Positions 6,039-13,077 of a stretch of DNA of 13,077 nucleotides are shown here, piece after piece; within the stretch, counting starts at the first letter, position 1; the number at the start of each line of letters is the position of its first letter. The notes below the pieces were generated by a model that made no database searches, was not told the origin of the DNA, and saw only the letters and a list, made by a program, of their open reading frames with translations. Source of the DNA: Myxococcales bacterium (GTDB lineage: Bacteria > Myxococcota > UBA796 > SXON01); contig SHYX01000079.1 in NCBI GenBank assembly GCA_009692585.1, positions 1 through 13,077 on the forward strand. The letters are read 5' to 3'. A program made the translations under genes and the position numbers.

Positions 6039-7862
6039 ATGTCGGATCATCCCGAAGGCTCGCCAGCTGTGCTTCCCAGCAGTGCAGTCGAACATTTCCG
6101 AGTGCAAAGCCCAGTGACCACCGCCGAGCGTGCCTGGCGGCTGGTCGCAGACACCGAGTGGATGAGCCGCACCGCCGGCAACGGGGTCCTGCTGCGCATG
6201 GGCACCGAGCGGCAGCCCGACGGGTTTTTGATGCTGGTGGGGGAGATGGGAGGGCCGCTGGGGTTCACCGTGTCCTTCGGGGAGGTCTGGTCGAGCTGGG
6301 TGCACCAGCGCTTCTTCCGGCAGGTGCGGGACCTCCGCTCGCCTATCGCCGGGCGCAGCGACTACCGGGCTTCGCTCGAGCCTTGCGAGGGAGGAGTCCG
6401 CGCCGTGGTGGAGATGTCCCTCACGGGTCCGAGTTGGGCGACCTTCTTTCGGCGAGCCCTCTCGCTTTCCGCCATGGAACGCAATTGGGCCGCCGCGCTT
6501 CAGGCGCTCGGGGAACCAGAACCTGAGGTCTTCGGCCCTGCCTTGCGGAAGCTCAACCCGGAAGCGGTCGCCGCCGTGCGCAGGTGGCGGGAAAGCGCCG
6601 AGACCGGCCTGGTCGACCTCCTGGAGCGTCACTATCGCTGTGCCCGCCCCGCCGACCTGGGAAAAATCCGCGCTTTTGATCTGGCGGACCGCTGGGGTGT
6701 CTCCCGCGACGCGCTCCTCGACACCCTCCTCATCGGCGTGGATGTCGGCGCGAGCGAACTGTATTGGTCGATGCGCTGCGTGCGGTGCTACGGGCAGGTG
6801 GCCAAGGGCGGGGTCCTCTCCGACCTCGCGGACCACGCCGAATGCCCCGCGTGCGGCATCACGACCGTAACCGACCTGGGCGAGAACGTAGAAGTGCTGT
6901 TCGCACCTCACCCGAGCATCGTCCGCGAGCTGGAGGTGAACTTCTGCACGGTCTACCCCGCGCGGGCCCCCGCTCAACATGTCGTGTTGACCCTATCCCC
7001 GGGGCAGGCGCTCTCGCTCCCCGTGTCGGTCCCCGCAGGGCGCTGGCGCATAGGCCGCGGCGACGGCTTCCCGGACGTTGACGTGCACGCCGGCGAGGAA
7101 GGCAGCTCGGAGCTGCGGTGGCGCCTGGACTCCCAGGGAACCACGCAGGTTCGCGCCGGCGAACTCACCCTCGACGTGGCGAACGACAGTCCGCAGCGCA
7201 TCCGCCTGCACCTCACCCGCGACGGGGGGGCCGCCCCCGTCGTGCCCGCCAGCCTGTTGACGACGCGAGAAAGCTTCCGCCGCCGGTTGGGTCATCAGGT
7301 CCTCGCGCCAGACCTTCGCATCGGGGTTCGGAGCGTCGCGTTTTTGTTCACCGACCTTTCCGGCAGCACCGCCATGTACGAAGAGCTCGGTGACGCCCGC
7401 GCCTTTGCCGTCGTGCGGGACCACTTCGCTATCCTTCGCTCCGCCACTTCGCTCCACGACGGCACCGTAGTCAAGACCATCGGGGACGCCGTGATGGCCG
7501 CCTTCTGCGACGCGACCTCCGCCGTCCGCGCCGCGATCGAAATGCAAACGAAATTCAAAGACTGGGCGCCCTCGCTGGCGATGGACCAGCCCATCAGCCT
7601 CAAGGTCGGTGTGCACGTGGGCTCGGCATTGGTGGTGCATTCGGACCAGGCAGGCATCGACTACTTCGGGGGCACGGTCAACCTCGCCGCCCGCGCGCAG
7701 GGAGCCGCGAGGGGCGGCGACATCGTCCTGACCGACGCTGTCGCTACCCAGGTCCGCTTGATGGCGCTCTTGACCGAGCGTGGCATCGAAATGGAATCGT
7801 TCACGACGCCGCTCAAGGGGCTCGGCGACGTGCGGCTCTGGCGCATGAGGCCCGGCGGGTAG
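6039..7862 (+). CDS. Class III adenylate cyclase with SRPBCC-like N-terminus and zinc ribbon (DUF5939-type)
   Basis: This 607-residue protein is expected to make cAMP from ATP. The C-terminal cyclase domain (about 430-605) is complete: metal-binding Asp439 (FLFTDLSGST) and Asp483 (TIGDAVMAAF), 44 residues apart as usual; adenine-selecting Lys479 and Asp541; and transition-state Asn548 and Arg552 in FGGTVNLAAR. The first 160 residues resemble an SRPBCC/START-like ligand-binding fold. Cys247, Cys250, Cys269 and Cys272 form a CxxC-x18-CxxC zinc ribbon. Residues 290-395 look like a beta-rich domain. From memory, this N-terminal half corresponds to DUF5939, a regulatory module attached to cyclases. 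No membrane segment is seen, so it is likely a soluble sensor. The ATG at 6039 follows the preceding stop by 28 bases without a clear ribosome site. The 3' end overlaps the convergent gene by 50 bases. Confidence 0.9.
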   Translation: MSDHPEGSPAVLPSSAVEHFRVQSPVTTAERAWRLVADTEWMSRTAGNGVLLRMGTERQPDGFLMLVGEMGGPLGFTVSFGEVWSSWVHQRFFRQVRDLRSPIAGRSDYRASLEPCEGGVRAVVEMSLTGPSWATFFRRALSLSAMERNWAAALQALGEPEPEVFGPALRKLNPEAVAAVRRWRESAETGLVDLLERHYRCARPADLGKIRAFDLADRWGVSRDALLDTLLIGVDVGASELYWSMRCVRCYGQVAKGGVLSDLADHAECPACGITTVTDLGENVEVLFAPHPSIVRELEVNFCTVYPARAPAQHVVLTLSPGQALSLPVSVPAGRWRIGRGDGFPDVDVHAGEEGSSELRWRLDSQGTTQVRAGELTLDVANDSPQRIRLHLTRDGGAAPVVPASLLTTRESFRRRLGHQVLAPDLRIGVRSVAFLFTDLSGSTAMYEELGDARAFAVVRDHFAILRSATSLHDGTVVKTIGDAVMAAFCDATSAVRAAIEMQTKFKDWAPSLAMDQPISLKVGVHVGSALVVHSDQAGIDYFGGTVNLAARAQGAARGGDIVLTDAVATQVRLMALLTERGIEMESFTTPLKGLGDVRLWRMRPGG

Positions 7863-9759
7863 TCGCGCGACCCAACAGCACCGCCCCCATCGGGAGCCAC
7901 GCGAGCGCCGAGCCCTGGCACCCTGGCACTTCGGCCTCCGCCGCGAGGCTCCAGGAGTCCGGAACGACGGTCACCGCGGCGATCGCAAACGCCTGCGCGC
8001 CCCCTTCGTCGGTGCCGATCGCAGAGAGGGACACCGTTCGGCTGTGGTCCGGGTCCGTCAGGTCCGGGCAGGTGAACGTCGTGGAGGCGGCCGAGGGCTC
8101 GGCGAACCCAGATTCGCCCGGACCGGCATCCGACCCCCAGGCCAACGACAACTCCCCGTCCACGAAGGCTTTTACCTCCAGTGGCGCCCCCGCGTGGCAG
8201 GCGTCCGGCACCACGCTGAGCGCCAGAATCATGGGCTCGCGGACAGGACAACCCTCGTCCACATCGGTGTCGCAGTCATCGTCCTGGCCGTTGCAGGCCT
8301 CGGCGGTGGCGGGACCGACCTCGGTGTCATCGTCATCGCAGTCGCCCAGCGCCTCGGCGTAGCCATCGCGGTCGTCGTCGCCCGACGAAGTTCCCTCATC
8401 CACCGCGCCATCGCAGTCGTTGTCGATGCCGTCCGCGGCCTCGGTGCCCCCTGGAAACGCAGCCGTGTCCCTGTCGTCGCAATCGTCCTCACCGGAACCG
8501 TCGCCATCGTCATCGGTCTCCGGCGTTCCTTCGTCCACGCGCCCGTCGCAGTCCTGGTCGACTGTGTCGGTCACCTCGGGGGCGTCGGGGAAGATGTCGC
8601 CCCTTGCGTCGTCACAATCGCCGTCAGACACGCCCCACCCATCGCCGTCGGCGTCGTCATCAGCAGGCGCATCCACGCGCACAGAGATCGCGTCAAAGCC
8701 AATGTTTCCGTGCCAATCCTGCGCTGCGACGGTGAGCGTGTCCGGCCCCGCCGCGAGCGCATTGCCGCTCACCGTCAGGTTCAGCGTTCCCGAGTCGTTC
8801 CCAGGGCGCGAATAGAGCACATACTCGCCCCGAACCAGGCTGTAGACGGCCACGACCATCGTCATCGGCGTGTCCAGGTCGTCCGCCAACGAAACCGTGA
8901 TCTCCACGGGTGACCCGCTCGCGAGGCCCGCGCCGTTCGCCGGGGAGAGAATGTTGACGGCGGGCGGGGCGCTGAACGAAGGGGGCGAGAACCACAGCTC
9001 ACCCTCGGCGTGAACGCCCGCGTCGGTCGCAAGCGTGAGGGTGCAGCGAACGGCGGCGGGATCGGCAGGCGCGTGAGTGAGCGTCAGTGCGACCGACTCC
9101 CCCGGAAAGACCAGCAGTCCGGGGTTGGGCGCCGCGAGAACCGCAACGTCCGGGCCGCACTGGTCGAGCGTGGGCGTGAGCACGGCCACGGACGTGTTTC
9201 CGGTGTTGACCGCAGTCCAAGTGTGCTCTGTGCTCGTGCCATCGGGCCAATGCCAGGGCGCTTCGACCACCCGCGTCACGAAGGCGAACGCCGTTGCGGG
9301 AGCGTCGGGCGCGGACCCGTGCAACACCACCTCCTGAGCGAAGTTTAGGGGGTCCCCGCTTTGGTCGGGACGCTCGGGGATCCACCCATCGGTGGGCCAA
9401 GGGCCCGACTCGGCCTCGATCAGCAGGGCACCGAACGCCTCCCCGGCGCCGTCCGCGGTGAAGCGAAGCACCAAAGGGACCACGCAGCCGGCGCAGACCG
9501 TGTCGGGCGCGTCGCCCTCCAACGCGAATCGGGCATCCCCGGTCACGCGAAGCTCCCTCAGCGCGAGGTCGGCGGCGCCGGGATTGGAAAGACTGACCTC
9601 CATCGAGACCGACTCACCGGCCGCGATGGCCCCGAACTCGACCGCAGTGAGATTCACCTGCAGCGCCGGCAGCGCCACGATTTCCGAGCAGGCCGAAAGC
9701 CACACGAACAGGGCCAGGGTGGGAGAGATGAGGCCGCGGGGCGTCAAGCTATGTGTCAT
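7813..9759 (-). CDS. Large surface lipoprotein with ASH-like, Ig-like and MopE-type metal-binding repeats
   Basis: This 648-residue secreted protein starts at ATG 9759 because that gives a proper lipoprotein signal (hydrophobic 10-20, lipobox LSAC, Cys24). In order: an ASPM/SPD2/Hydin-like beta-sandwich (about 35-115), a second similar one (155-255), an Ig/cadherin-like domain (265-363), three Asp/Cys-rich 'putative metal-binding motif' repeats (367-505, pattern DGDC-DD...DxDCDGxxDEG, related to the MopE copper-binding repeat) and a further Ig-like domain (508-602). The C-terminus has Gly-Cys614, a short hydrophobic run (ALAWLPMGAVLLG) and an Arg-rich tail. This resembles the tripartite MYXO-CTERM sorting signals of Myxococcota, though it is divergent. 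An N-terminal lipid anchor plus a C-terminal sorting signal is unusual. It is probably structural or metal-binding at the cell surface. The end overlaps the convergent cyclase gene by 50 bases. Confidence 0.85.
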   Translation of the reverse strand: MTHSLTPRGLISPTLALFVWLSACSEIVALPALQVNLTAVEFGAIAAGESVSMEVSLSNPGAADLALRELRVTGDARFALEGDAPDTVCAGCVVPLVLRFTADGAGEAFGALLIEAESGPWPTDGWIPERPDQSGDPLNFAQEVVLHGSAPDAPATAFAFVTRVVEAPWHWPDGTSTEHTWTAVNTGNTSVAVLTPTLDQCGPDVAVLAAPNPGLLVFPGESVALTLTHAPADPAAVRCTLTLATDAGVHAEGELWFSPPSFSAPPAVNILSPANGAGLASGSPVEITVSLADDLDTPMTMVVAVYSLVRGEYVLYSRPGNDSGTLNLTVSGNALAAGPDTLTVAAQDWHGNIGFDAISVRVDAPADDDADGDGWGVSDGDCDDARGDIFPDAPEVTDTVDQDCDGRVDEGTPETDDDGDGSGEDDCDDRDTAAFPGGTEAADGIDNDCDGAVDEGTSSGDDDRDGYAEALGDCDDDDTEVGPATAEACNGQDDDCDTDVDEGCPVREPMILALSVVPDACHAGAPLEVKAFVDGELSLAWGSDAGPGESGFAEPSAASTTFTCPDLTDPDHSRTVSLSAIGTDEGGAQAFAIAAVTVVPDSWSLAAEAEVPGCQGSALAWLPMGAVLLGRATTRRASCARAARRRAP

Positions 9760-9850
9760 GGGGGCGGAGACCGTAGCTCGCGAGGCCACCCGCGACGAAC
9801 GTCCCCCCGACATCCGTCACCCCCTGCCCCAAAAGCCACGCTTCGCCCGT

Positions 9851-9865
9851 TGGCACGCCGCTTGC
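9851..9865 (+). promoter_or_regulatory. Sigma54 (-24/-12) promoter of radC
   Basis: TGGCACG (9851-9857), four bases, then TTGC (9862-9865) reproduces the sigma54 consensus YTGGCACG-N4-TTGCW except for the last W (here G). The invariant GG and GC are exactly 10 bases apart. It lies in the 118-base non-coding gap between two divergent genes, where a chance match this good is unlikely. The expected transcription start is at about 9877, one base before the radC ATG (9878), so the message would be leaderless or nearly so. The neighbouring gene at 10525-12129 encodes a sigma54 activator that could act here. No upstream activator dyad was recognised. Confidence 0.7.
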
Positions 9866-9877
9866 GAAGCCCGGAGC

Positions 9878-10555
9878 ATGTCCGCATCCGCCGTTTCCTA
9901 CGCACGCCTGGGCCCCGAACACCTCGGAGAGGTCGATCTCCTCGCGCTTGCGGTCGGCCGTCACGACATCGCCGCCTCGCTGCTCGACCAGTTCGGCTCG
10001 GCCGCGGGGCTCGTCGCGGCTTCGCCAGCCGCGCTGACGAAGGTGGCGGGGTCGGTGCGCGGAGTGCGGCTGCACGCCGCCCTGGCCCTCGCCCACCGCG
10101 CGGCCGGCGGCGCTGCGCCCCGCGCGATTGTGCGTTCCCCCGCCGATGCCGCGGCGTGGCTCGTGCCTCGCCTCGCCGGCCTCGATCACGAGGAACTACA
10201 CGCCATGTTCCTGGATTCACGCGGGGGGGTGGTGGCGCTCTCGCGGATGAGTCAGGGCGGCCTGGACCACACGATCTTTGATGTGCGGCTCGTGCTCGGC
10301 GAGGCGCTGCGGGTGGGGGCGAAGTCGATCCTGATGGCACACAACCATCCCAGCGGGGAGATCGAGCCTTCCTCCGACGATCGACTCGCCACGCGGCGCC
10401 TCGTGGAGGGAGCGGCGCTGCTCGGGATCAACGTGGTGGACCACCTCATCGTGGCCGGACCCCGGTGGACGTCCATGGCGGAACGTGGGGAGCTCGCCGC
10501 GCCTTCTTCCTGGGCGGGCACGTCTCAGCCCAGGCCCCACCGCTTGAGCTTGTAG
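9878..10555 (+). CDS. radC: RadC-family JAMM protein
   Basis: This 225-residue member of the RadC/UPF0758 family has two parts. The N-terminal part (1-75) is helix-hairpin-helix-like and aligns with the usual RadC start ([19 protein letters not shown]). The C-terminal part (about 85-205) is a JAMM/MPN domain with the metal motif [14 protein letters not shown]: His155, His157 and Asp168 at the canonical spacing, and Glu105 or Glu106 as the likely partner acid. RadC was named for DNA repair, but its biochemical role is unsettled; the JAMM centre suggests a zinc hydrolase. ATG 9878 is the first start downstream of the sigma54 promoter. No later start preserves the fold, and an upstream start would lie before the predicted transcript. 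The last 31 bases overlap the convergent activator gene. Confidence 0.9.
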   Translation: MSASAVSYARLGPEHLGEVDLLALAVGRHDIAASLLDQFGSAAGLVAASPAALTKVAGSVRGVRLHAALALAHRAAGGAAPRAIVRSPADAAAWLVPRLAGLDHEELHAMFLDSRGGVVALSRMSQGGLDHTIFDVRLVLGEALRVGAKSILMAHNHPSGEIEPSSDDRLATRRLVEGAALLGINVVDHLIVAGPRWTSMAERGELAAPSSWAGTSQPRPHRLSL

Positions 10556-12129
10556 AGCAGCGAGGACCGCGGAATTCCGAGCATTCGGGCGGCCACCGTG
10601 CGGTTGTCCTTGGCGCGGCGCAACGCATCGACCACCACCTCGCGCTCCGCCTCGTCGATCGAGTTGGTCCGGCCGGGCTCGGGGGGCACATCACGATCGA
10701 GCGGCGAGAACATGAGGCACGCCGGCTCGACAACCGGGCCGAAGAGCACAAAAGCGCGGGTGAGCACGTTTCGGAGTTCGCGCGCGTTTCCCGGCCAGGC
10801 GTACTGTTGAAGCGCGACAACCGCCTCCGGCGTGATTCGGAGCTGGGGGTGGATTTTCTTGGCGATGGCGATGGAAATGGCAGGGATGTCGCCGGGACAC
10901 TCGCGCAGCGAGGGCAGCCGCACCGCCAAAACCGCCAGACGGAAGTACAGATCGCTCCGAAAGCGCCCGTCGCGCGCTTCCTCGTGCAACCTGCGGTTTG
11001 TCGCAGCGACGATGCGCACGTCGGGGAAGCTGGGATCGGCGGCGCCGACCCTCCGCACCTCGCCCGTTTCGAGCGCCCGAAGCAGCTTGGCCTGGGCTTC
11101 CTCGGGGAGCTCGCCGATCTCATCGAGGAAAAGCGTGCCGCCATCCGCACGCTGGAAGGCGCCGTCGCGGCGATCGGTCGCACCGGTAAATGCCCCCTTT
11201 TCATGTCCAAAAAGTTCGCTTTCGAAGAGGGTCGGGGTGATCGCGCCGCAGTTCACGGCCACAAAGCGCGAAGCGGCACGCGGGGATGCGTCGTGAAGGC
11301 CACGCGCCGCGAGCTCCTTGCCCGTGCCGGACTCCCCGATGAGCAAAACCGGCGCATGGTGCGCCGCCATGCGGCGCAACAGGCCAAAGGCCGAACGCAG
11401 CGGTTCGCCGGTACCGACCATCTCCCCAAAGCGCTCGGCGCTGGGCATGTCCACCCGCGTGTCCCAGTCGACGCGGATGAGCGTGGCCCCGACCCGCAGA
11501 TCCTCCCCCACATACAAGGGGGTCACGTCGCGCACGCGGATCGGCCCCAGAAAGGCCGCGCCATTCCCCGGCTCCACCATCGTGCGGCCGCTGGTCAGCC
11601 GGATCCGGACGTGGTCCCGGACGAGCGACGGGTCCGGCAGCGCCACGCGGCTGCCCTCGCCACCAACCGTGACGCGCCCGCCGCGAAGGCGGTGCCGCTT
11701 GCCGTGCCCAGGCCCCTCAACGATGACCAACCACGCTTCCGATACAGCCAGGCCCGCCACGGCGTCGACCAGTTGCTCGTGGCGCGCTTCCGGCTGGGCC
11801 TGTTCGGTGGGCGAGGCGCCATCCTCCACGTTCAGCTCGAGTCGGGCCACAAACGGTCCGATGCGAACGCAATCGCCCTCCGTCAGGATGGCGCGTTTGA
11901 CCCGCGCCCCGTTCACCCAGGTTCCATTGCTGCTCCGGTCGGTGAACTCGACGGCCGTCACCCCGCAGTCGAAGAGACAGTGGGAACGACTGACCGCATC
12001 ATCGGGAAGGACGACATCGTTGTCGTCGGTCCGACCCACGCGCGTCCGGCCGGCGCGAAGTCGGTAGGCAAACAGGGGCTCCGCGTCCGGTCCCGGTTCG
12101 CCTCGGAAGAATGTAAGGCGACCGTTCAT
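10525..12129 (-). CDS. FHA-domain sigma54-dependent transcriptional activator (EBP)
   Basis: This 534-residue enhancer-binding protein remodels sigma54-RNA polymerase. An N-terminal FHA domain (about 20-98) keeps the phosphothreonine-binding pattern (Gly32-Arg33, Ser47-Arg-Ser-His50, Asn68 in SSNGT). A second FHA-like sandwich (about 130-222) seems to have lost these residues. The AAA+ domain (about 235-465) has Walker A GESGTGKE (265-272), an intact sigma54-contacting GAFTGA loop (312-317), Walker [11 protein letters not shown] (330-339) and the arginine-finger region FRSDLYFRL (390-398). A Fis-type helix-turn-helix ends the protein ([23 protein letters not shown]). Input is presumably a phosphorylated partner, typical of Ser/Thr-kinase-rich myxobacteria. 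A ribosome site GAGG lies at 12134-12137, but the IS end is at 12146, so the native promoter is displaced or lies within the IS. It is a candidate regulator of the sigma54 promoter at radC. Confidence 0.93.
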   Translation of the reverse strand: MNGRLTFFRGEPGPDAEPLFAYRLRAGRTRVGRTDDNDVVLPDDAVSRSHCLFDCGVTAVEFTDRSSNGTWVNGARVKRAILTEGDCVRIGPFVARLELNVEDGASPTEQAQPEARHEQLVDAVAGLAVSEAWLVIVEGPGHGKRHRLRGGRVTVGGEGSRVALPDPSLVRDHVRIRLTSGRTMVEPGNGAAFLGPIRVRDVTPLYVGEDLRVGATLIRVDWDTRVDMPSAERFGEMVGTGEPLRSAFGLLRRMAAHHAPVLLIGESGTGKELAARGLHDASPRAASRFVAVNCGAITPTLFESELFGHEKGAFTGATDRRDGAFQRADGGTLFLDEIGELPEEAQAKLLRALETGEVRRVGAADPSFPDVRIVAATNRRLHEEARDGRFRSDLYFRLAVLAVRLPSLRECPGDIPAISIAIAKKIHPQLRITPEAVVALQQYAWPGNARELRNVLTRAFVLFGPVVEPACLMFSPLDRDVPPEPGRTNSIDEAEREVVVDALRRAKDNRTVAARMLGIPRSSLLYKLKRWGLG

Positions 12130-12145
12130 CGCACCTCGTCTCCGG

Positions 12146-13077
12146 TGAAGCTGATCCGATCTCGTGGACAGTTGATGATGATGCTTTCGTTCAAAACACT
12201 ATCACGATGGTGGTTCGGTTGGAGGACGGTACTCTGGGCAACAGGAGGGGGGTGCAGGGGGAGACTCAAAACATATGGATAGACTATTGAATTCCTCGAT
12301 CGTGTTGGGGAGGACTGTCACGCAACCCCCGCGCGCTCGTACTCGGCCGGGCTGCGATGCCCGTTCGCCGAGTGGATGCGGTCCCGGTTGTAGAAAACCT
12401 CGATCCATTCGAACAGGCTGCGCTGGGCATGACCGAAGCTCTCGAACACCTCGCCGAGTTTGCGATTGAGCGTCGCGTTCCAGCTTTCGATCGCCGCGTT
12501 GTCGAGGCAGTTTCCACGGCGGCCATTGCTGGGTCTGGCCTTCGCACCCTCCAGTGCCTTTTGGTAGTCTTCGCTTGGGTACGGGCTCCCGCGGTCGGTG
12601 TGGTGAATCCAACCGGGGGCCGGCTGACGGACCAGGATGGCGGCCCGCAATGCCCTGAGCGCGAGCTGTCGGTCGTTGACCGGCGAGAGCGCCCACCCGA
12701 CCACCCGACGCGAGTACAGGTCCAACAGGACCGCCAGGTAGGTCCAGCCTTCCGGCGTACGTAGGTAGGTCACGTCGCCGACCCCCTTCAAATTCGGCGC
12801 CACCGCCGTGAAATCGCGGCCGATCAAGTCGGGAGCGACCTCTGCTCCGCCGGCTGCGCACGTGGGCCTCCTCGACCAGCACGCCGATGCGAACATCCTC
12901 CCGGTCATGAGCCGATTCTGACCGCTTCCGCCAAGCATAGTAGCCGCTCGTCGCCACCTTCAACACCAAGCACATCACCGTCACCGGCCCCATGGCCTTC
13001 TCCACGTCGATGAAGACGAGCCTCAGCTTTTTTTAGAATGTCTCGCTCCACGCGTTCGCTATGCGTGACCGCTCCCG
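12146..13077 (-). mobile_element. IS3-family insertion sequence, right copy, decayed (continues past the window)
   Basis: This is a second copy of the element at 1-452, in opposite orientation, so the 3' ends of both face the 11.7 kb between them. The 3' terminus is base 12146 (TGAAGCTGATCCGATCTCG), defined by the point where similarity to the left copy stops. The 172 bases between terminus and transposase stop (12147-12317) are non-coding and match the left copy. The transposase carries a frameshift and an internal deletion (see the next entry). The 5' end of the element, including its other terminal repeat, lies beyond 13077. Confidence 0.85.
12318..13077 (-). pseudogene. IS3-family transposase (OrfA end plus OrfB), frameshifted and internally deleted
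   Basis: From the right edge, the OrfA-like frame ends ERVERDILKKA, the usual IS3 OrfA leucine-zipper tail, at a run of seven A on this strand (13028-13034). The OrfB-like frame then appears as LRLVFIDVEKAMGPVTVMC with SGYYAWRKR, in the +1 frame relative to OrfA; the usual IS3 offset is -1, and slipping back one base here reaches a stop. Near 12840-12870 the frame shifts again. The helix-turn-helix segment normally found between the AWRKR block and the catalytic core, roughly 60-70 residues, is absent. The core follows intact: Asp in VGDVTYL, Asp in HTDRGSPY and Glu in NAAIESWN, ending at a TGA stop at 12318. The protein is therefore almost certainly inactive, though the ends could still be mobilised in trans. 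Confidence 0.8.

Noticed and set aside
7925..7942. A second sigma54-like TGGCACTT element
   Set aside because: It lacks the GC at the required 10-base distance and lies inside a coding region on the opposite strand.
8240..8660. A CRISPR-like or tandem DNA repeat array in the GTC/ATCG-rich stretch
   Set aside because: The periodicity comes from Asp/Cys-rich coding repeats of the metal-binding lipoprotein; unit lengths and sequences vary and there are no spacers.
10465..12282. A 605-codon rightward open frame opposite the sigma54 activator
   Set aside because: The opposite strand encodes an unmistakable FHA-AAA+-HTH protein; this frame has no motif and even reads into the IS end.

Overview
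The window looks like a piece of a high-GC myxobacterial-type (Myxococcota / former Deltaproteobacteria) genome. This is inference from gene content: a secreted protein with Asp/Cys-rich MopE-type metal-binding repeats and a Cys-hydrophobic-Arg C-terminal tail, an FHA-domain sigma54 activator, a multidomain class III adenylate cyclase, and short-signal lipoproteins. No rRNA, tRNA or other marker gene is present, so the taxon is not proven.

Layout. Both edges are copies of one IS3-family element. The left copy (1-452, only its 3' part in the window) reads rightwards; the right copy (12146 to the window end) reads leftwards and its transposase is broken. Over the 452 bases where both are visible they are about 97% identical by eye (10 substitutions and two 1-base indels). 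Their 3' ends face inwards, so the 11.7 kb between them is bracketed like a composite transposon. The intervening DNA starts with a 16-bp perfect inverted repeat (492-546). A leftward, translationally coupled three-gene operon follows, in transcription order: a small FG-GAP-type lipoprotein (4253-3546), an intact-looking histidine/aromatic ammonia-lyase (3549-2053) and a second ammonia-lyase paralogue (2056-560) that has lost the MIO-forming serine and the catalytic tyrosine loop. Divergent from it is a rightward group: an ISOC1/2-type isochorismatase-like hydrolase (4324-4854), a FemAB-like (DUF482) acyltransferase-fold protein (4880-6010) and an adenylate cyclase with SRPBCC-like and zinc-ribbon parts (6039-7862). 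Convergent to the cyclase is a large metal-binding-repeat lipoprotein (9759-7813). Divergent from that is radC (9878-10555), with a near-perfect sigma54 promoter directly at its start codon. Convergent to radC is an FHA-sigma54 activator (12129-10525), whose start codon lies 17 bases from the end of the right IS copy.

How the parts may work together. The ammonia-lyase pair has no hutU, hutI or hutG neighbour, so it is not a standard histidine-degradation operon; a catalytic plus pseudo-catalytic lyase pair is the most unusual thing here. The sigma54 promoter at radC and the neighbouring sigma54 activator form a plausible regulatory unit, with an expected transcript that is nearly leaderless. 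The adenylate cyclase and FHA protein add cAMP and phospho-dependent signalling, but nothing in the sequence ties these directly to the lyases.
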